15,054 nucleotides of DNA from Bacilli bacterium (GTDB taxonomy: Bacteria; Bacillota_I; Bacilli_A; RF39; UBA660): contig JAFPMR010000005.1 in assembly GCA_017411235.1 (NCBI GenBank), positions 1 to 15,054 on the forward strand, in the 5' to 3' direction. The position numbers were made by a program, and so were the translations under genes. Shown here piece after piece: positions 8,406 through 14,555 of this stretch; the first letter of the stretch is position 1, and every line of letters starts with the position of its first letter. The notes beneath the pieces were generated by a model. That model did not search any database and had not been told where the DNA came from. It saw nothing but the letters and a program-made list of their open reading frames with translations.

Positions 8406-9554
8406 TTATCTTTTTAGAACTAAATGTAGTTCTCTCAACACATCAAAGCTATATTTATTTTTATAATAGTTTAATAAACCTATGCAATATTCTGGTTCAA
8501 CATTTTGTAACCATGATAGATTACCTAGTAACCAACGACATTGCTCTTTGTCCCAAGTTTCCTTAAACTTTATAAAGTAATATATATTATCTTTGATGTA
8601 TCTTTTTCTTTTATGTCCTACTGTTATGTTGTTATCTTTATTTAACATAACACCTAGGTTCCAATTACGCCCTGCATTAGAACCGAATCTAGTTTTAGTT
8701 TCGTTTATTTCTAATGGGCTATGCTCAAATAATTTTTTAATTTCTTTCACAATAATATCTTTATCAAACTTTTCTTTAGCAGATATAATAATATCATCTG
8801 CATATCTTGTATAAATATATCTTTGTTTTAAAAGTTTCTCTTGTTTAACAAGAGTATTCAATAATAAATTAATTCTATAATCATAAGGAATCATAATCCA
8901 ATTAGTTAACATTGGAGATAGTGGAGTTCCTTGTGGTAATCCATTATTAAGTGTAGCTAAATCAGCCAATGCATTTAATAAATCTTTAGTTGGTGTTTCA
9001 GCTTCATGTTTAGCAAATGGATATATTTGTTTTAATTGTTGTACTATAAAATCTTTTGTACAACTTCCAAAAAAATTATGTAAATCAATTTTTAAAAACC
9101 ATCTTGATCCATTGTTGTTGTGTTCTTTAACTGCATCAACAACACATCTATTTTTTACATACGCAAATGCAGAATCGTGTGTAAGTAATTTGAATTTATT
9201 TCCAAACTCATGTGTAATCTCAGACATGAATGTTTTTAGTTCATCATTAGGTGCATCAATAGTTCTAAGTCCACCTGATTTCTTTGGTATTTTAAATTCA
9301 TAATACATACTTGGTATCTCATGACCATATAAAAAATTAGATATCTTTCTATATAAATATCTAACATTATTATCATAGTTATTTAAATCCATCAATGCAT
9401 TTGTAGATGCTGATGTTGTTCTTGTACGAATAAATCTACCAGCATCAATAATAATATCAGGTTCTTGGTACTCTCCAAATAAACTATCAATTAAATTTAA
9501 TTGTGCTTTGCTATTACCAGGACCTGTGTTCTTTTTAATACTTGTAATATACAT
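8406..9554 (-). CDS. Retron-like reverse transcriptase
   Basis: This is a 382-aa reverse transcriptase. The fingers motif is EFKIPKKSGGLRTIDAP (86-102). RT-3 is FLKIDLHNFFGS with D157, RT-4 is GLPQGTPLSP (205-214), and RT-5 is YTRYADD with D253 and D254. RT-7 is NWNLGVMLNKDNNITV, with LGV (300-302) where many retron RTs have VTG. The segment HDSAFAYVKNRCVVDAVKEH (126-145) matches the retron AHGF...NAxxH region. QG in RT-4 speaks against a diversity-generating retroelement RT (which has SQ), and there is no maturase-like extension of group II type. GAAAGGAG lies 8 nt before the ATG. A GC-rich structured non-coding segment sits directly upstream, where retrons carry msr-msd. RT is firm. Retron versus another abortive-infection or unknown-group RT is open. 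Confidence 0.92.
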   Translation of the reverse strand: MYITSIKKNTGPGNSKAQLNLIDSLFGEYQEPDIIIDAGRFIRTRTTSASTNALMDLNNYDNNVRYLYRKISNFLYGHEIPSMYYEFKIPKKSGGLRTIDAPNDELKTFMSEITHEFGNKFKLLTHDSAFAYVKNRCVVDAVKEHNNNGSRWFLKIDLHNFFGSCTKDFIVQQLKQIYPFAKHEAETPTKDLLNALADLATLNNGLPQGTPLSPMLTNWIMIPYDYRINLLLNTLVKQEKLLKQRYIYTRYADDIIISAKEKFDKDIIVKEIKKLFEHSPLEINETKTRFGSNAGRNWNLGVMLNKDNNITVGHKRKRYIKDNIYYFIKFKETWDKEQCRWLLGNLSWLQNVEPEYCIGLLNYYKNKYSFDVLRELHLVLKR

Positions 9555-9570
9555 TTTAATTCTCCTTTCT

Positions 9571-9828
9571 CTTTAATAATACTTTAAATATATAGATGAA
9601 GTAACTGGAGTGAGATCCATCCTGGGAGGGACCCAACTGTACGCAGTCTTCAGATGCAATGTGTTGGGTCATGCAATCACCTTGCTGGTTCTTGGACATT
9701 CGCAGCACCCGCATCGTCGAAGCTTACATCTGAATCCTTCTGGATATTTTCTTTCTCATTCTAACTTTGTGAAACTTTCTCTTTATAGATGAAAGCAAAC
9801 TTATAGAAGTTTAATACTATTATTAAAG
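9571..9828 (-). ncRNA. Candidate retron-type non-coding RNA upstream of the RT
   Basis: The gap between the E1-like and RT genes contains a segment (9601-9720) of about 53% GC, far above the surroundings. Its ends can pair: minus-strand CTTTAATAATA (9818-9828) and TTAAA (9810-9814) with TTTAA (9584-9588) and TATTATTAAAG (9571-9581), a 16-bp helix with one small internal loop, in the place of retron a1/a2. Inside are two crossing 8-bp pairings: 9630-9637 with 9663-9670 (GACCCAAC/GTTGGGTC) and 9649-9656 with 9727-9734 (TTCAGATG/CATCTGAA). These would form a pseudoknot or alternate structures. TGCTG/CAGCA adds a small hairpin. The inner TTCAGATG arm is followed by TAAGC on the minus strand, which resembles the branch-G context of retrons. 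No coding ORF fits. The retron reading is an inference; a structured leader of the RT gene is the alternative. Confidence 0.45.
9591..9793. repeat. 10-bp direct repeat bracketing the GC-rich segment
   Basis: TATAGATGAA occurs at 9591-9600 and again at 9784-9793, on either side of the GC-rich non-coding segment. It could be a duplication left by insertion of the segment, or chance in AT-rich sequence. Confidence 0.45.
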
Positions 9829-10488
9829 TGTTATAACAGTATGCTTAAATGCATCTGTAAATATCATTGTTTTACATTTACCAGTTCTAATTAAATTCAT
9901 GAAATTAGATATAGTGAATGCAGCTGTTGATACAACTGTGCTGGCTACCGACAGTGTCGTGCCACAAGCAGACACGGGAGTAGCATCTTTCGCTTCATCA
10001 TCTGTAAACTCCATAGAACTTATAAATGTTTTCTTTTGTTTTTCATTTGTCCAATCAGCAGCATAGCTTTGTGCATCTTCTAAACGCATTCTAGTATCAA
10101 ACATACCTTTTAACTTAGGATTGTTCTCGTGCATTTTTGCAATGTTGTATCTTAGTTCTATACTATCTACACATAAGAACACATAACCTGCTAATGATTG
10201 ATCAGTATATTTATCATGTATCTTTACTTCACAAGTTGGATTAATCATATGAATAATATCTGCTAATGCTTCTGTCTTTTTCATTCCAATTTGTGTAGTA
10301 AAATATAATTGATTAGTTATATTTTTATCTTCAACTGTATCCATATCCCAGATATGAATTTTAGTTATACCTAATCTAACTAATAGTTCTACTATTCTTG
10401 AACCCATAGCACCTACACCTATAACATGGATAGGTGCATCAACATCATTGATTGGGTCAAAGTATTCTAATGATTTACTTAAGTTCAT
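9823..10488 (-). CDS. ThiF/E1-like adenylyltransferase
   Basis: This is a 221-aa Rossmann-fold E1-like protein. The nucleotide-binding loop is VIGVGAMGSR (G24, G26, G29), followed by HIWDMDTVEDKNITNQ (D48, D50, N56, N59), equal to the DxDxVExSNLNRQ block of MoeB/ThiF/E1 enzymes. KTEALADIIHMINP (72-85) matches the conserved Lys helix and NP. A candidate catalytic cysteine is C175 in PVSACGTT. The zinc-binding CxxC pairs of ThiF and MoeB are absent. The family adenylates the C-terminus of a ubiquitin-like or sulphur-carrier protein. With a JAMM protein, an E2-like protein and a beta-grasp-like protein upstream, it is most likely the activating enzyme of that module. It overlaps the 77-aa gene by 14 bp, with GAGGTGG as ribosome binding site. 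Confidence 0.87.
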   Translation of the reverse strand: MNLSKSLEYFDPINDVDAPIHVIGVGAMGSRIVELLVRLGITKIHIWDMDTVEDKNITNQLYFTTQIGMKKTEALADIIHMINPTCEVKIHDKYTDQSLAGYVFLCVDSIELRYNIAKMHENNPKLKGMFDTRMRLEDAQSYAADWTNEKQKKTFISSMEFTDDEAKDATPVSACGTTLSVASTVVSTAAFTISNFMNLIRTGKCKTMIFTDAFKHTVITL

Positions 10489-10708
10489 TTTCAGCCACCT
10501 CAGTCATCTTAACTAGTTCTTTAAAATCTATAATAGTAAACTCTCCTGAAGTTATCATTGCATGCATTAGTGTACCTAATGCTGTAAGGATTCCTACTTT
10601 ACTTCCTATTATTTTTATTGAACCACATTTTTCACCTGAGTCTTTTGAATAATGTACTTCAATAGGTTCTGCTGTAAATTCTTTACGCTTCTTTCTACTT
10701 AACATCAT
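10475..10708 (-). CDS. Small unknown protein of the Ubl module (77 aa)
   Basis: This is a 77-aa protein I do not recognise. A basic start (LSRKKRKEF) is followed by strand-like VHYSKDSG and SIKIIG, then a hydrophobic helix VGILTALGTLMHAMI (38-52) and an amphipathic C-terminal helix. The hydrophobic helix is probably packed inside a small fold, since Lys and His lie nearby. AGGAGG stands 6 nt before ATG 10708; ATG 10705 is an alternative. It overlaps the E1-like gene and directly follows the 69-aa gene, so it is part of the same operon. A partner or adaptor of the E1-like protein is a guess. Confidence 0.75.
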   Translation of the reverse strand: MMLSRKKRKEFTAEPIEVHYSKDSGEKCGSIKIIGSKVGILTALGTLMHAMITSGEFTIIDFKELVKMTEVAENELK

Positions 10709-10904
10709 TCCAATCCTCCTTACCTTTTAAATCTTCTTTCTTATACATCTTACTAGAGTTTTTAAAAACTATTTTATTACAGTCTTTACTCTCTAATAGA
10801 TAGTAGACATATGCTGGTATAAATTTATTCTTAGGTGCTTCAATATATAATATGTCTCCCATAATAGCAGCACTACATTCTGCCCTTTTTCTTTTTAGAT
10901 CCAT
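10695..10904 (-). CDS. Small unknown protein of the Ubl module (69 aa)
   Basis: This is a 69-aa protein starting at ATG 10904, with AAGGAGA about 9 nt upstream. The open frame reaches 11054, but that extension lies inside the JAMM gene in another frame and has no ribosome binding site. Visible elements are AAIMGDILYIEAP, AYVYYLLESKDCNKIVF and a charged tail. I know no family for it. The start overlaps the JAMM gene by 32 bp and the end overlaps the 77-aa gene by 14 bp, so all four are expected to be co-translated. Confidence 0.72.
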   Translation of the reverse strand: MDLKRKRAECSAAIMGDILYIEAPKNKFIPAYVYYLLESKDCNKIVFKNSSKMYKKEDLKGKEDWNDVK

Positions 10905-11742
10905 GTTTATCTTTCTCCTTTTCTTTATGATATAGGTTATCCCACCAATCATTATCGTCATACATGTCTTCATATTCCATGTAAGTATAAGGACTATACT
11001 TACGATAATCATTGTCAAATACTGTTCTTCCATTATAAGGATCTTTAGGATCATACTTAAGTGTAACAGATGTTACTGGTTCTTTAGGTATATTGTTTTC
11101 TATTTGTTCATCATACCAAGTACTCATTGGATTACCTTCTTCATCTATTAGATGTATATCTAAATCTGTATATAATATATTATTTTGTACATCATAGAAT
11201 CTAGTTGTGTATTCATTCTTTTTATTTGTTACTGTAATAATAAAGTAATCATTTACTTGAGATAATATATCTTGATAGAAGTTTTCATCTACGCTTGATG
11301 GACCTGTTCCCATATTAACATGTGAATGTCCATGAAATCTTTTATGATTAACTTGATCTGTTGTTAATCTCATTTCAAATTCAAACATTCTATCTTCGTC
11401 TTGTTCACAAGTTGCACCTGTTACTTTTTGTGGATAAACAACTATGTCTTCAATAACATATGTGTTTGGAAGTCCTGGCATTTGGTTTACTATACCATAC
11501 CATCCTATTTCTTTATCAAACTTATCCACTAATAAACGCATCTTTATATATGCTTTAGTTGTGATACATATTGTTGGTTCTATTATTTGTTGTTGTTCTA
11601 TATACTCATCAAGTATATCCATAACATCAACTTTTAATTCAACTTTAGTTGTATTCATAAACACTGATGCATCATACTTTTCTAATAATTTTTGTTTAAC
11701 TTGTTCTTTTACTGGTTCTAAATTAATTAATTGTTTCTTCAT
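10873..11742 (-). CDS. JAMM/Mov34-type metalloprotease (deubiquitinase-like)
   Basis: This is a 289-aa protein with a complete JAMM motif: E78 in DKEIGWYG, then H139-S-H141, seven residues, S149 and D152 (GHSHVNMGTGPSSVD). The strand-loop EIGWYGIV...YVIEDIVVYPQ before it is the normal JAB core. This family uses zinc to cut isopeptide or peptide bonds after ubiquitin-like proteins; bacterial examples include Cap3 of CBASS, BilC and RadC-like relatives. The N-terminal 60 residues are helical. The C-terminal 110 residues are acidic and Tyr-rich, ending in a Lys-rich tail (KHGSKKKKGRM), beyond the normal domain and perhaps for DNA or partner binding. Its start shares bases with the stop of the E2-like gene (TAATG). 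It likely trims the Ubl precursor or removes it from targets. Stop is TAG. Confidence 0.9.
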   Translation of the reverse strand: MKKQLINLEPVKEQVKQKLLEKYDASVFMNTTKVELKVDVMDILDEYIEQQQIIEPTICITTKAYIKMRLLVDKFDKEIGWYGIVNQMPGLPNTYVIEDIVVYPQKVTGATCEQDEDRMFEFEMRLTTDQVNHKRFHGHSHVNMGTGPSSVDENFYQDILSQVNDYFIITVTNKKNEYTTRFYDVQNNILYTDLDIHLIDEEGNPMSTWYDEQIENNIPKEPVTSVTLKYDPKDPYNGRTVFDNDYRKYSPYTYMEYEDMYDDNDWWDNLYHKEKEKDKHGSKKKKGRM

Positions 11743-13262
11743 TATAATTCATTAACCTCCAATTCTTCTGGTTCTTCTGGTTCAGTTGTTTCACCTGTTA
11801 AATATTCTTTTATTGTGAACCAATTATTATCTTTGCATATACATTTACAATTTGTATACCAAGAACGTTCATCTTGAATCTCTTCATTTAACCATTCAAA
11901 CCATCTACCAATAACAGCACCATCTTTAAAGTTTATAGTTTTACTTGAAGCTAATGCTATATTAACAAACATTAATAAATCTCCTTCTCTCATTGCTTTT
12001 ATTAATTGTGGTTTATAATCACCTAAACAATGATAGAATTGTAAATGAGGATTAAACATTACATTATGATCTAATAACCAATACTCATTTATCTGACCCA
12101 TATCTCTAAAGTTACTAGTGAAATCAAATACAGCTTGTGTAGCTATCCATAGTTTAGCATCTTCTTCTATAAATAATTTAGTTAATAATGTTTTAGCTAA
12201 ACAATCTGGTCTACGATTTAGTTGTAGTTCTGCTTCTTCTGTATCAAAGAAACTAACTGGAACTTTGAATGTTAATTCAGCACCGTTGTTTGTTGGATTA
12301 ATATCATACACACCATCAGTTGTTGCTGCTATTTCAAACTCTTGTATAATAGTTTCTTTTTCTGAATCATATCTATCAACTAATATAGATGCTTCTTCTA
12401 ATTGTTTTAAATAATTATCATAATTTCTTAAACAATCATCTATATAATTCTGTGCCTCTCTTACTTTATTTCTTGCTGCTTGTCCTCTTGATTCTGCAAG
12501 TTTATTAAATAATGTTTTATATTTGATTGTTTTAATTTTATTCTCATATTTTTGTAAGTTTAATAATTGATTAAATAAATTTTGTGGAGTAACATTTGAT
12601 ATTCTTTTAACTTGACTTCTTTGTACTAAACATTTAAAGAAATCTAATTCTTCTGTACATAATTCCTCTTTAAAATCTGGATATAATACAGGTAATAAAC
12701 CATAAGTTAAATAAAAATCTGATAATTGTTCTGTGTCTGGATAAGAAGATAGTACTATTATAACATGTTTTGTTTTTGATTTAAACACACGATACTTCTG
12801 TGTAATAGTTGTTGATTGTCTATCAGTTTCTCTTGCACTAACTTGTTCTGCACATTTATTAAATAAAGATTTAATTGCATCATCATCTAATTCTGTATAA
12901 ATATCTTTATCAATAAACTCAAAGGATTCTTCTTCTGTTTGTTCTACAGTTTCCATTAATCCTTTAATGATATGAAAGTTCTTTTCATTTAAACTTTCAA
13001 GGGAATTATTTAAAAAATCTTTTACAATATCTACTTGATCTTCAGGCATATCAGTTAGATATCTAAAGTAACTTAATTTAATATCTCTTTCAGCCATACG
13101 AATTGGTAAGTCTGCATATCCAATGTTATCATAGTTTATATATCTATTGTAACCTTGGAAGTTTGGATATCTATTAAGTGACTGTGTAATATTATAAAAT
13201 GTTTTAAAAGACCAATTATATATTTGAGTATAATTGTTATTATTACAATTTATTTGTAACAT
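11742..13262 (-). CDS. Large protein with E2-like NPH...CLG motif
   Basis: This is 506 aa from ATG 13262; GTG 13271 would add three residues but leaves only two bases after AAAGG, against 11 for the ATG. The N-terminal 220 residues are mixed, residues 225-310 are strongly helical and coiled-coil-like, and residues 325-460 form a beta-then-helix domain. In the latter, FNPHLQFYHCLGDY (N404, P405, H406, C412, L413, G414) recalls the HPN...CL active-site segment of ubiquitin-conjugating E2 enzymes and the PH...CL variants of prokaryotic E2s. Conserved-looking INFKDGAVIGRWFEWL follows. The tail is very acidic (EEPEELEVNEL). Lying directly between the beta-grasp protein and the JAMM gene, an E2-like transfer enzyme is the natural candidate. 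The domain call rests on a short motif and context, so it is moderate. Confidence 0.6.
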   Translation of the reverse strand: MLQINCNNNNYTQIYNWSFKTFYNITQSLNRYPNFQGYNRYINYDNIGYADLPIRMAERDIKLSYFRYLTDMPEDQVDIVKDFLNNSLESLNEKNFHIIKGLMETVEQTEEESFEFIDKDIYTELDDDAIKSLFNKCAEQVSARETDRQSTTITQKYRVFKSKTKHVIIVLSSYPDTEQLSDFYLTYGLLPVLYPDFKEELCTEELDFFKCLVQRSQVKRISNVTPQNLFNQLLNLQKYENKIKTIKYKTLFNKLAESRGQAARNKVREAQNYIDDCLRNYDNYLKQLEEASILVDRYDSEKETIIQEFEIAATTDGVYDINPTNNGAELTFKVPVSFFDTEEAELQLNRRPDCLAKTLLTKLFIEEDAKLWIATQAVFDFTSNFRDMGQINEYWLLDHNVMFNPHLQFYHCLGDYKPQLIKAMREGDLLMFVNIALASSKTINFKDGAVIGRWFEWLNEEIQDERSWYTNCKCICKDNNWFTIKEYLTGETTEPEEPEELEVNEL

Positions 13263-13285
13263 CTTTTTCACGACCTTTCCACCAG

Positions 13286-13318
13286 CAAAAAAGGGAAAGT
13301 AATTATTTACTCTCCCTT
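13286..13318 (-). terminator. Rho-independent terminator after the Ubl-like gene
   Basis: The minus strand has AAGGGAGAGTAA-ATAA-TTACTTTCCCTT, a 12-bp stem with one G-U pair and a 4-nt loop, followed by TTTTTT. It starts 15 bp past the stop of the 75-aa gene and lies just before the ribosome binding site of the E2-like gene. It should give far more transcript for the 122-aa and 75-aa genes than for the enzymes downstream, which would be reached by read-through. Confidence 0.88.
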
Positions 13319-13332
13319 AATGTTGGTTCTAA

Positions 13333-13560
13333 CTAAGCGTTGTTAGCTTTAACAACTGCGATAAGCATACACTTTTCAGTAACATTCATATCAGATAATG
13401 TCTTATCCATATCTCCTGCTTGTAATGTAGCCCCGTCTAACATTACTTGAGCGATTGAATAATCAACTGCATTATCTTCTAAGATTTCTCTTAGTGATGT
13501 AGCAGGAGAATAATTCTTTTCTACTCTTTGAGTAGTAGTTCCTACAATAACTCTAATCAT
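13333..13560 (-). CDS. Beta-grasp, ubiquitin-like protein (75 aa)
   Basis: This is a 75-aa protein with the beta-grasp order: strand IRVIVGTT, turn, strand QRVEKNYSP, helix TSLREILEDNA, strand AQVMLDGATL, loop AGDMDKTLSDMNV, strand KCMLIAVVKA. Length and pattern match ubiquitin-like and ThiS/MoaD-like proteins and the small Ubl proteins of phage and plasmid E1 clusters. The C-terminus is KANNA and lacks the usual Gly-Gly, so it either is cut by the JAMM protein, uses another C-terminal residue, or does not get conjugated at all. A ribosome binding site (GGAGGAAGA) precedes the ATG. A strong terminator follows. The fold is inferred from pattern only, but with E1-like, JAMM and E2-like genes downstream it is the best Ubl candidate. 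Stop is TAG. Confidence 0.7.
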   Translation of the reverse strand: MIRVIVGTTTQRVEKNYSPATSLREILEDNAVDYSIAQVMLDGATLQAGDMDKTLSDMNVTEKCMLIAVVKANNA

Positions 13561-13571
13561 TCTTCCTCCTA

Positions 13572-13940
13572 TTAGTCTAAGAATTCTACATCTGCTTCAA
13601 CATCTTCTGCAGATTCTACATATTCTTTTACTTGTTCCTCAATAGCATTTATTTTTACTAAGATACTAGTGATGATAGTTTTCATCTTAGCTTTCTTAGC
13701 TTCTTCTGTATCAGCATCAACTGCTAATCCTGCTATTGCTTTACCATCTTTGAATATTGCACCGTAAGTTGTAATAGAATTACAATCTCCTGTAGCAATT
13801 TCATATAAAACTTTATCTGATTCTTCATCTTTAAGAATTAATACAGATGGTTTTAAAATGCTTACCCTTTCAATGTTTTCATTAGTTAAAACTTCTGATG
13901 TGATGACTACTTTGTCATCTAAAACTTTTGCTTTTGCCAT
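13572..13940 (-). CDS. Unknown 122-aa protein co-transcribed with the Ubl-like gene
   Basis: This is a 122-aa protein I do not recognise. Residues 8-78 look beta-rich (DKVVITSEVL, SVLILKDEESDKVLYEIA, TTYGAIFKDGKAIAGLAV); residues 80-112 form a long amphipathic helix, and the tail is strongly acidic (ESAEDVEADVEFLD). GAAAGGAG lies about 10 nt before the ATG. It is the first gene after the structured RNA region and shares a promoter and terminator with the 75-aa Ubl-like gene, which suggests both are needed in larger amounts than the enzymes. It could be a target, carrier or structural partner of the Ubl; nothing in the sequence settles this. Confidence 0.78.
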   Translation of the reverse strand: MAKAKVLDDKVVITSEVLTNENIERVSILKPSVLILKDEESDKVLYEIATGDCNSITTYGAIFKDGKAIAGLAVDADTEEAKKAKMKTIITSILVKINAIEEQVKEYVESAEDVEADVEFLD

Positions 13941-13962
13941 TTGGCTCTTCTCCTTTCGTCAT

Positions 13963-13990
13963 ATCATATAGATATATCTATATTAATCAA
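13963..13990 (-). promoter_or_regulatory. Promoter with 18-bp palindrome for the 122-aa/Ubl-like operon
   Basis: Minus-strand TTGATT (13985-13990) and TATGAT (13963-13968) are 16 bp apart, a fair sigma-70/SigA match. A perfect 18-bp palindrome, ATATAGATATATCTATAT (13966-13983), fills the spacer and overlaps the -10, where a bound repressor would block RNA polymerase. The predicted start is about 15 nt before the ribosome binding site. Confidence 0.55.
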
Positions 13991-14555
13991 TGCTCGGGAT
14001 ACATTGTTAATACCTAATTTACACACTGTTGTGCGATAGCAACAACAACAATGTATTACGATTGAATCGATTTAATATTACCTCCATTGTATATCCGCCA
14101 ATGTTGAGCGTTGTGTTAATCTTGGATACTCAAGGCATTCGGGTCAACCTCTATGCTACATACACCTTGTATGCAATTCACGGTTCTAAAGTATCTAGAA
14201 CACAGCTGCTACTGCCAATAGTGTATTATATAACTAGCAGTTATATGAAAAGACTTTTAGGCATTACATAATACACGCTATCTAGTGTAATATAAATCTA
14301 CTAACTAGCTTTGAAGCTGCTAGCAGATTACAGTATACATTAAGTATACTCTAGAAAATACTTTGGGGTTAAGTGACAAGTATTCTCTAGGCTACACTTA
14401 ATGTGTAACCCGACAAATGATATAACATTGAGAGTGCATAGCTTCTAGTTTATGCACCCTGAAGCACACTACTGATCTTTGAAAACTGGCAAATAAACTA
14501 GGAGGTTTAAATGAGTTTCGTAGTATGCTTTAGGCTGCATAAGCAGCTTACTGAT
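13985..14555 (-). ncRNA. Large structured non-coding RNA candidate (about 560 nt)
   Basis: There is no gene here for about 600 nt, but hairpins are dense. Minus-strand stems: 14462-14472 with 14520-14530 (11 bp, long-range); 14431-14440 with 14451-14460; 14390-14397 with 14403-14410; 14351-14363 with 14378-14390; 14332-14338 with 14344-14350; 14295-14303 with 14321-14329; 14221-14229 with 14268-14276, enclosing 14228-14246 in part; 14183-14188 with 14196-14201; 14159-14163 with 14169-14173; 13999-14008 with 14047-14056. In the first four except the last listed, and in 14351/14390 and 14295/14329, the single imperfect pair is A-C or C-A on the plus strand but G-U on the minus strand, five cases in all. 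Size and phage context resemble the ROOL and GOLLD classes of large ornate RNAs. I cannot confirm membership from memory of their consensus. No tRNA is visible in it. Confidence 0.65.
14534..14547 (-). other. Short hairpin at the 5' end of the structured RNA region
   Basis: GCTGC-TTAT-GCAGC on the minus strand lies 9 bp past the stop of the 73-aa gene. No T-run follows it, so it looks like a stem within the RNA rather than a terminator. Confidence 0.5.

Noticed and set aside
8406..9554. Diversity-generating retroelement
   Set aside because: The RT has QG in motif RT-4 rather than the DGR type SQ, and I found no template/variable repeat pair in the window.
9724..9759. 11-codon minus-strand frame MRKKISRRIQM before the RT gene
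   Set aside because: There is no clear ribosome binding site and it is too short to judge. It might be a leader peptide, but nothing supports it.
9610..9792. 60-codon plus-strand frame in the GC-rich segment
   Set aside because: It has no ribosome binding site, no protein-like pattern, and opposes all genes; it covers the retron-type RNA candidate.
10905..11054. Longer N-terminus for the 69-aa protein (start at 11054)
   Set aside because: The extension overlaps the JAMM gene by 182 bp in another frame and lacks a ribosome binding site, while ATG 10904 has one.
14029..14271. 80-codon open frame on the plus strand in the structured region
   Set aside because: It has no ribosome binding site, its composition does not look like the other genes, and it crosses several stems of the RNA candidate.
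14473..14487. Plus-strand TGATCTTTGAAAACT, resembling the boxA antitermination motif of Firmicute rRNA leaders
   Set aside because: The stem evidence (G-U pairs) and all genes point to minus-strand transcription here, and no rRNA or tRNA is near. It is kept only as a curiosity.
13985..14555. tRNA genes within the non-coding region, including a TGA-decoding one
   Set aside because: I looked on both strands for T-arm sequences with a 5-bp stem. TTCAATC on the minus strand near 14060 has no matching stem, and no cloverleaf could be built.
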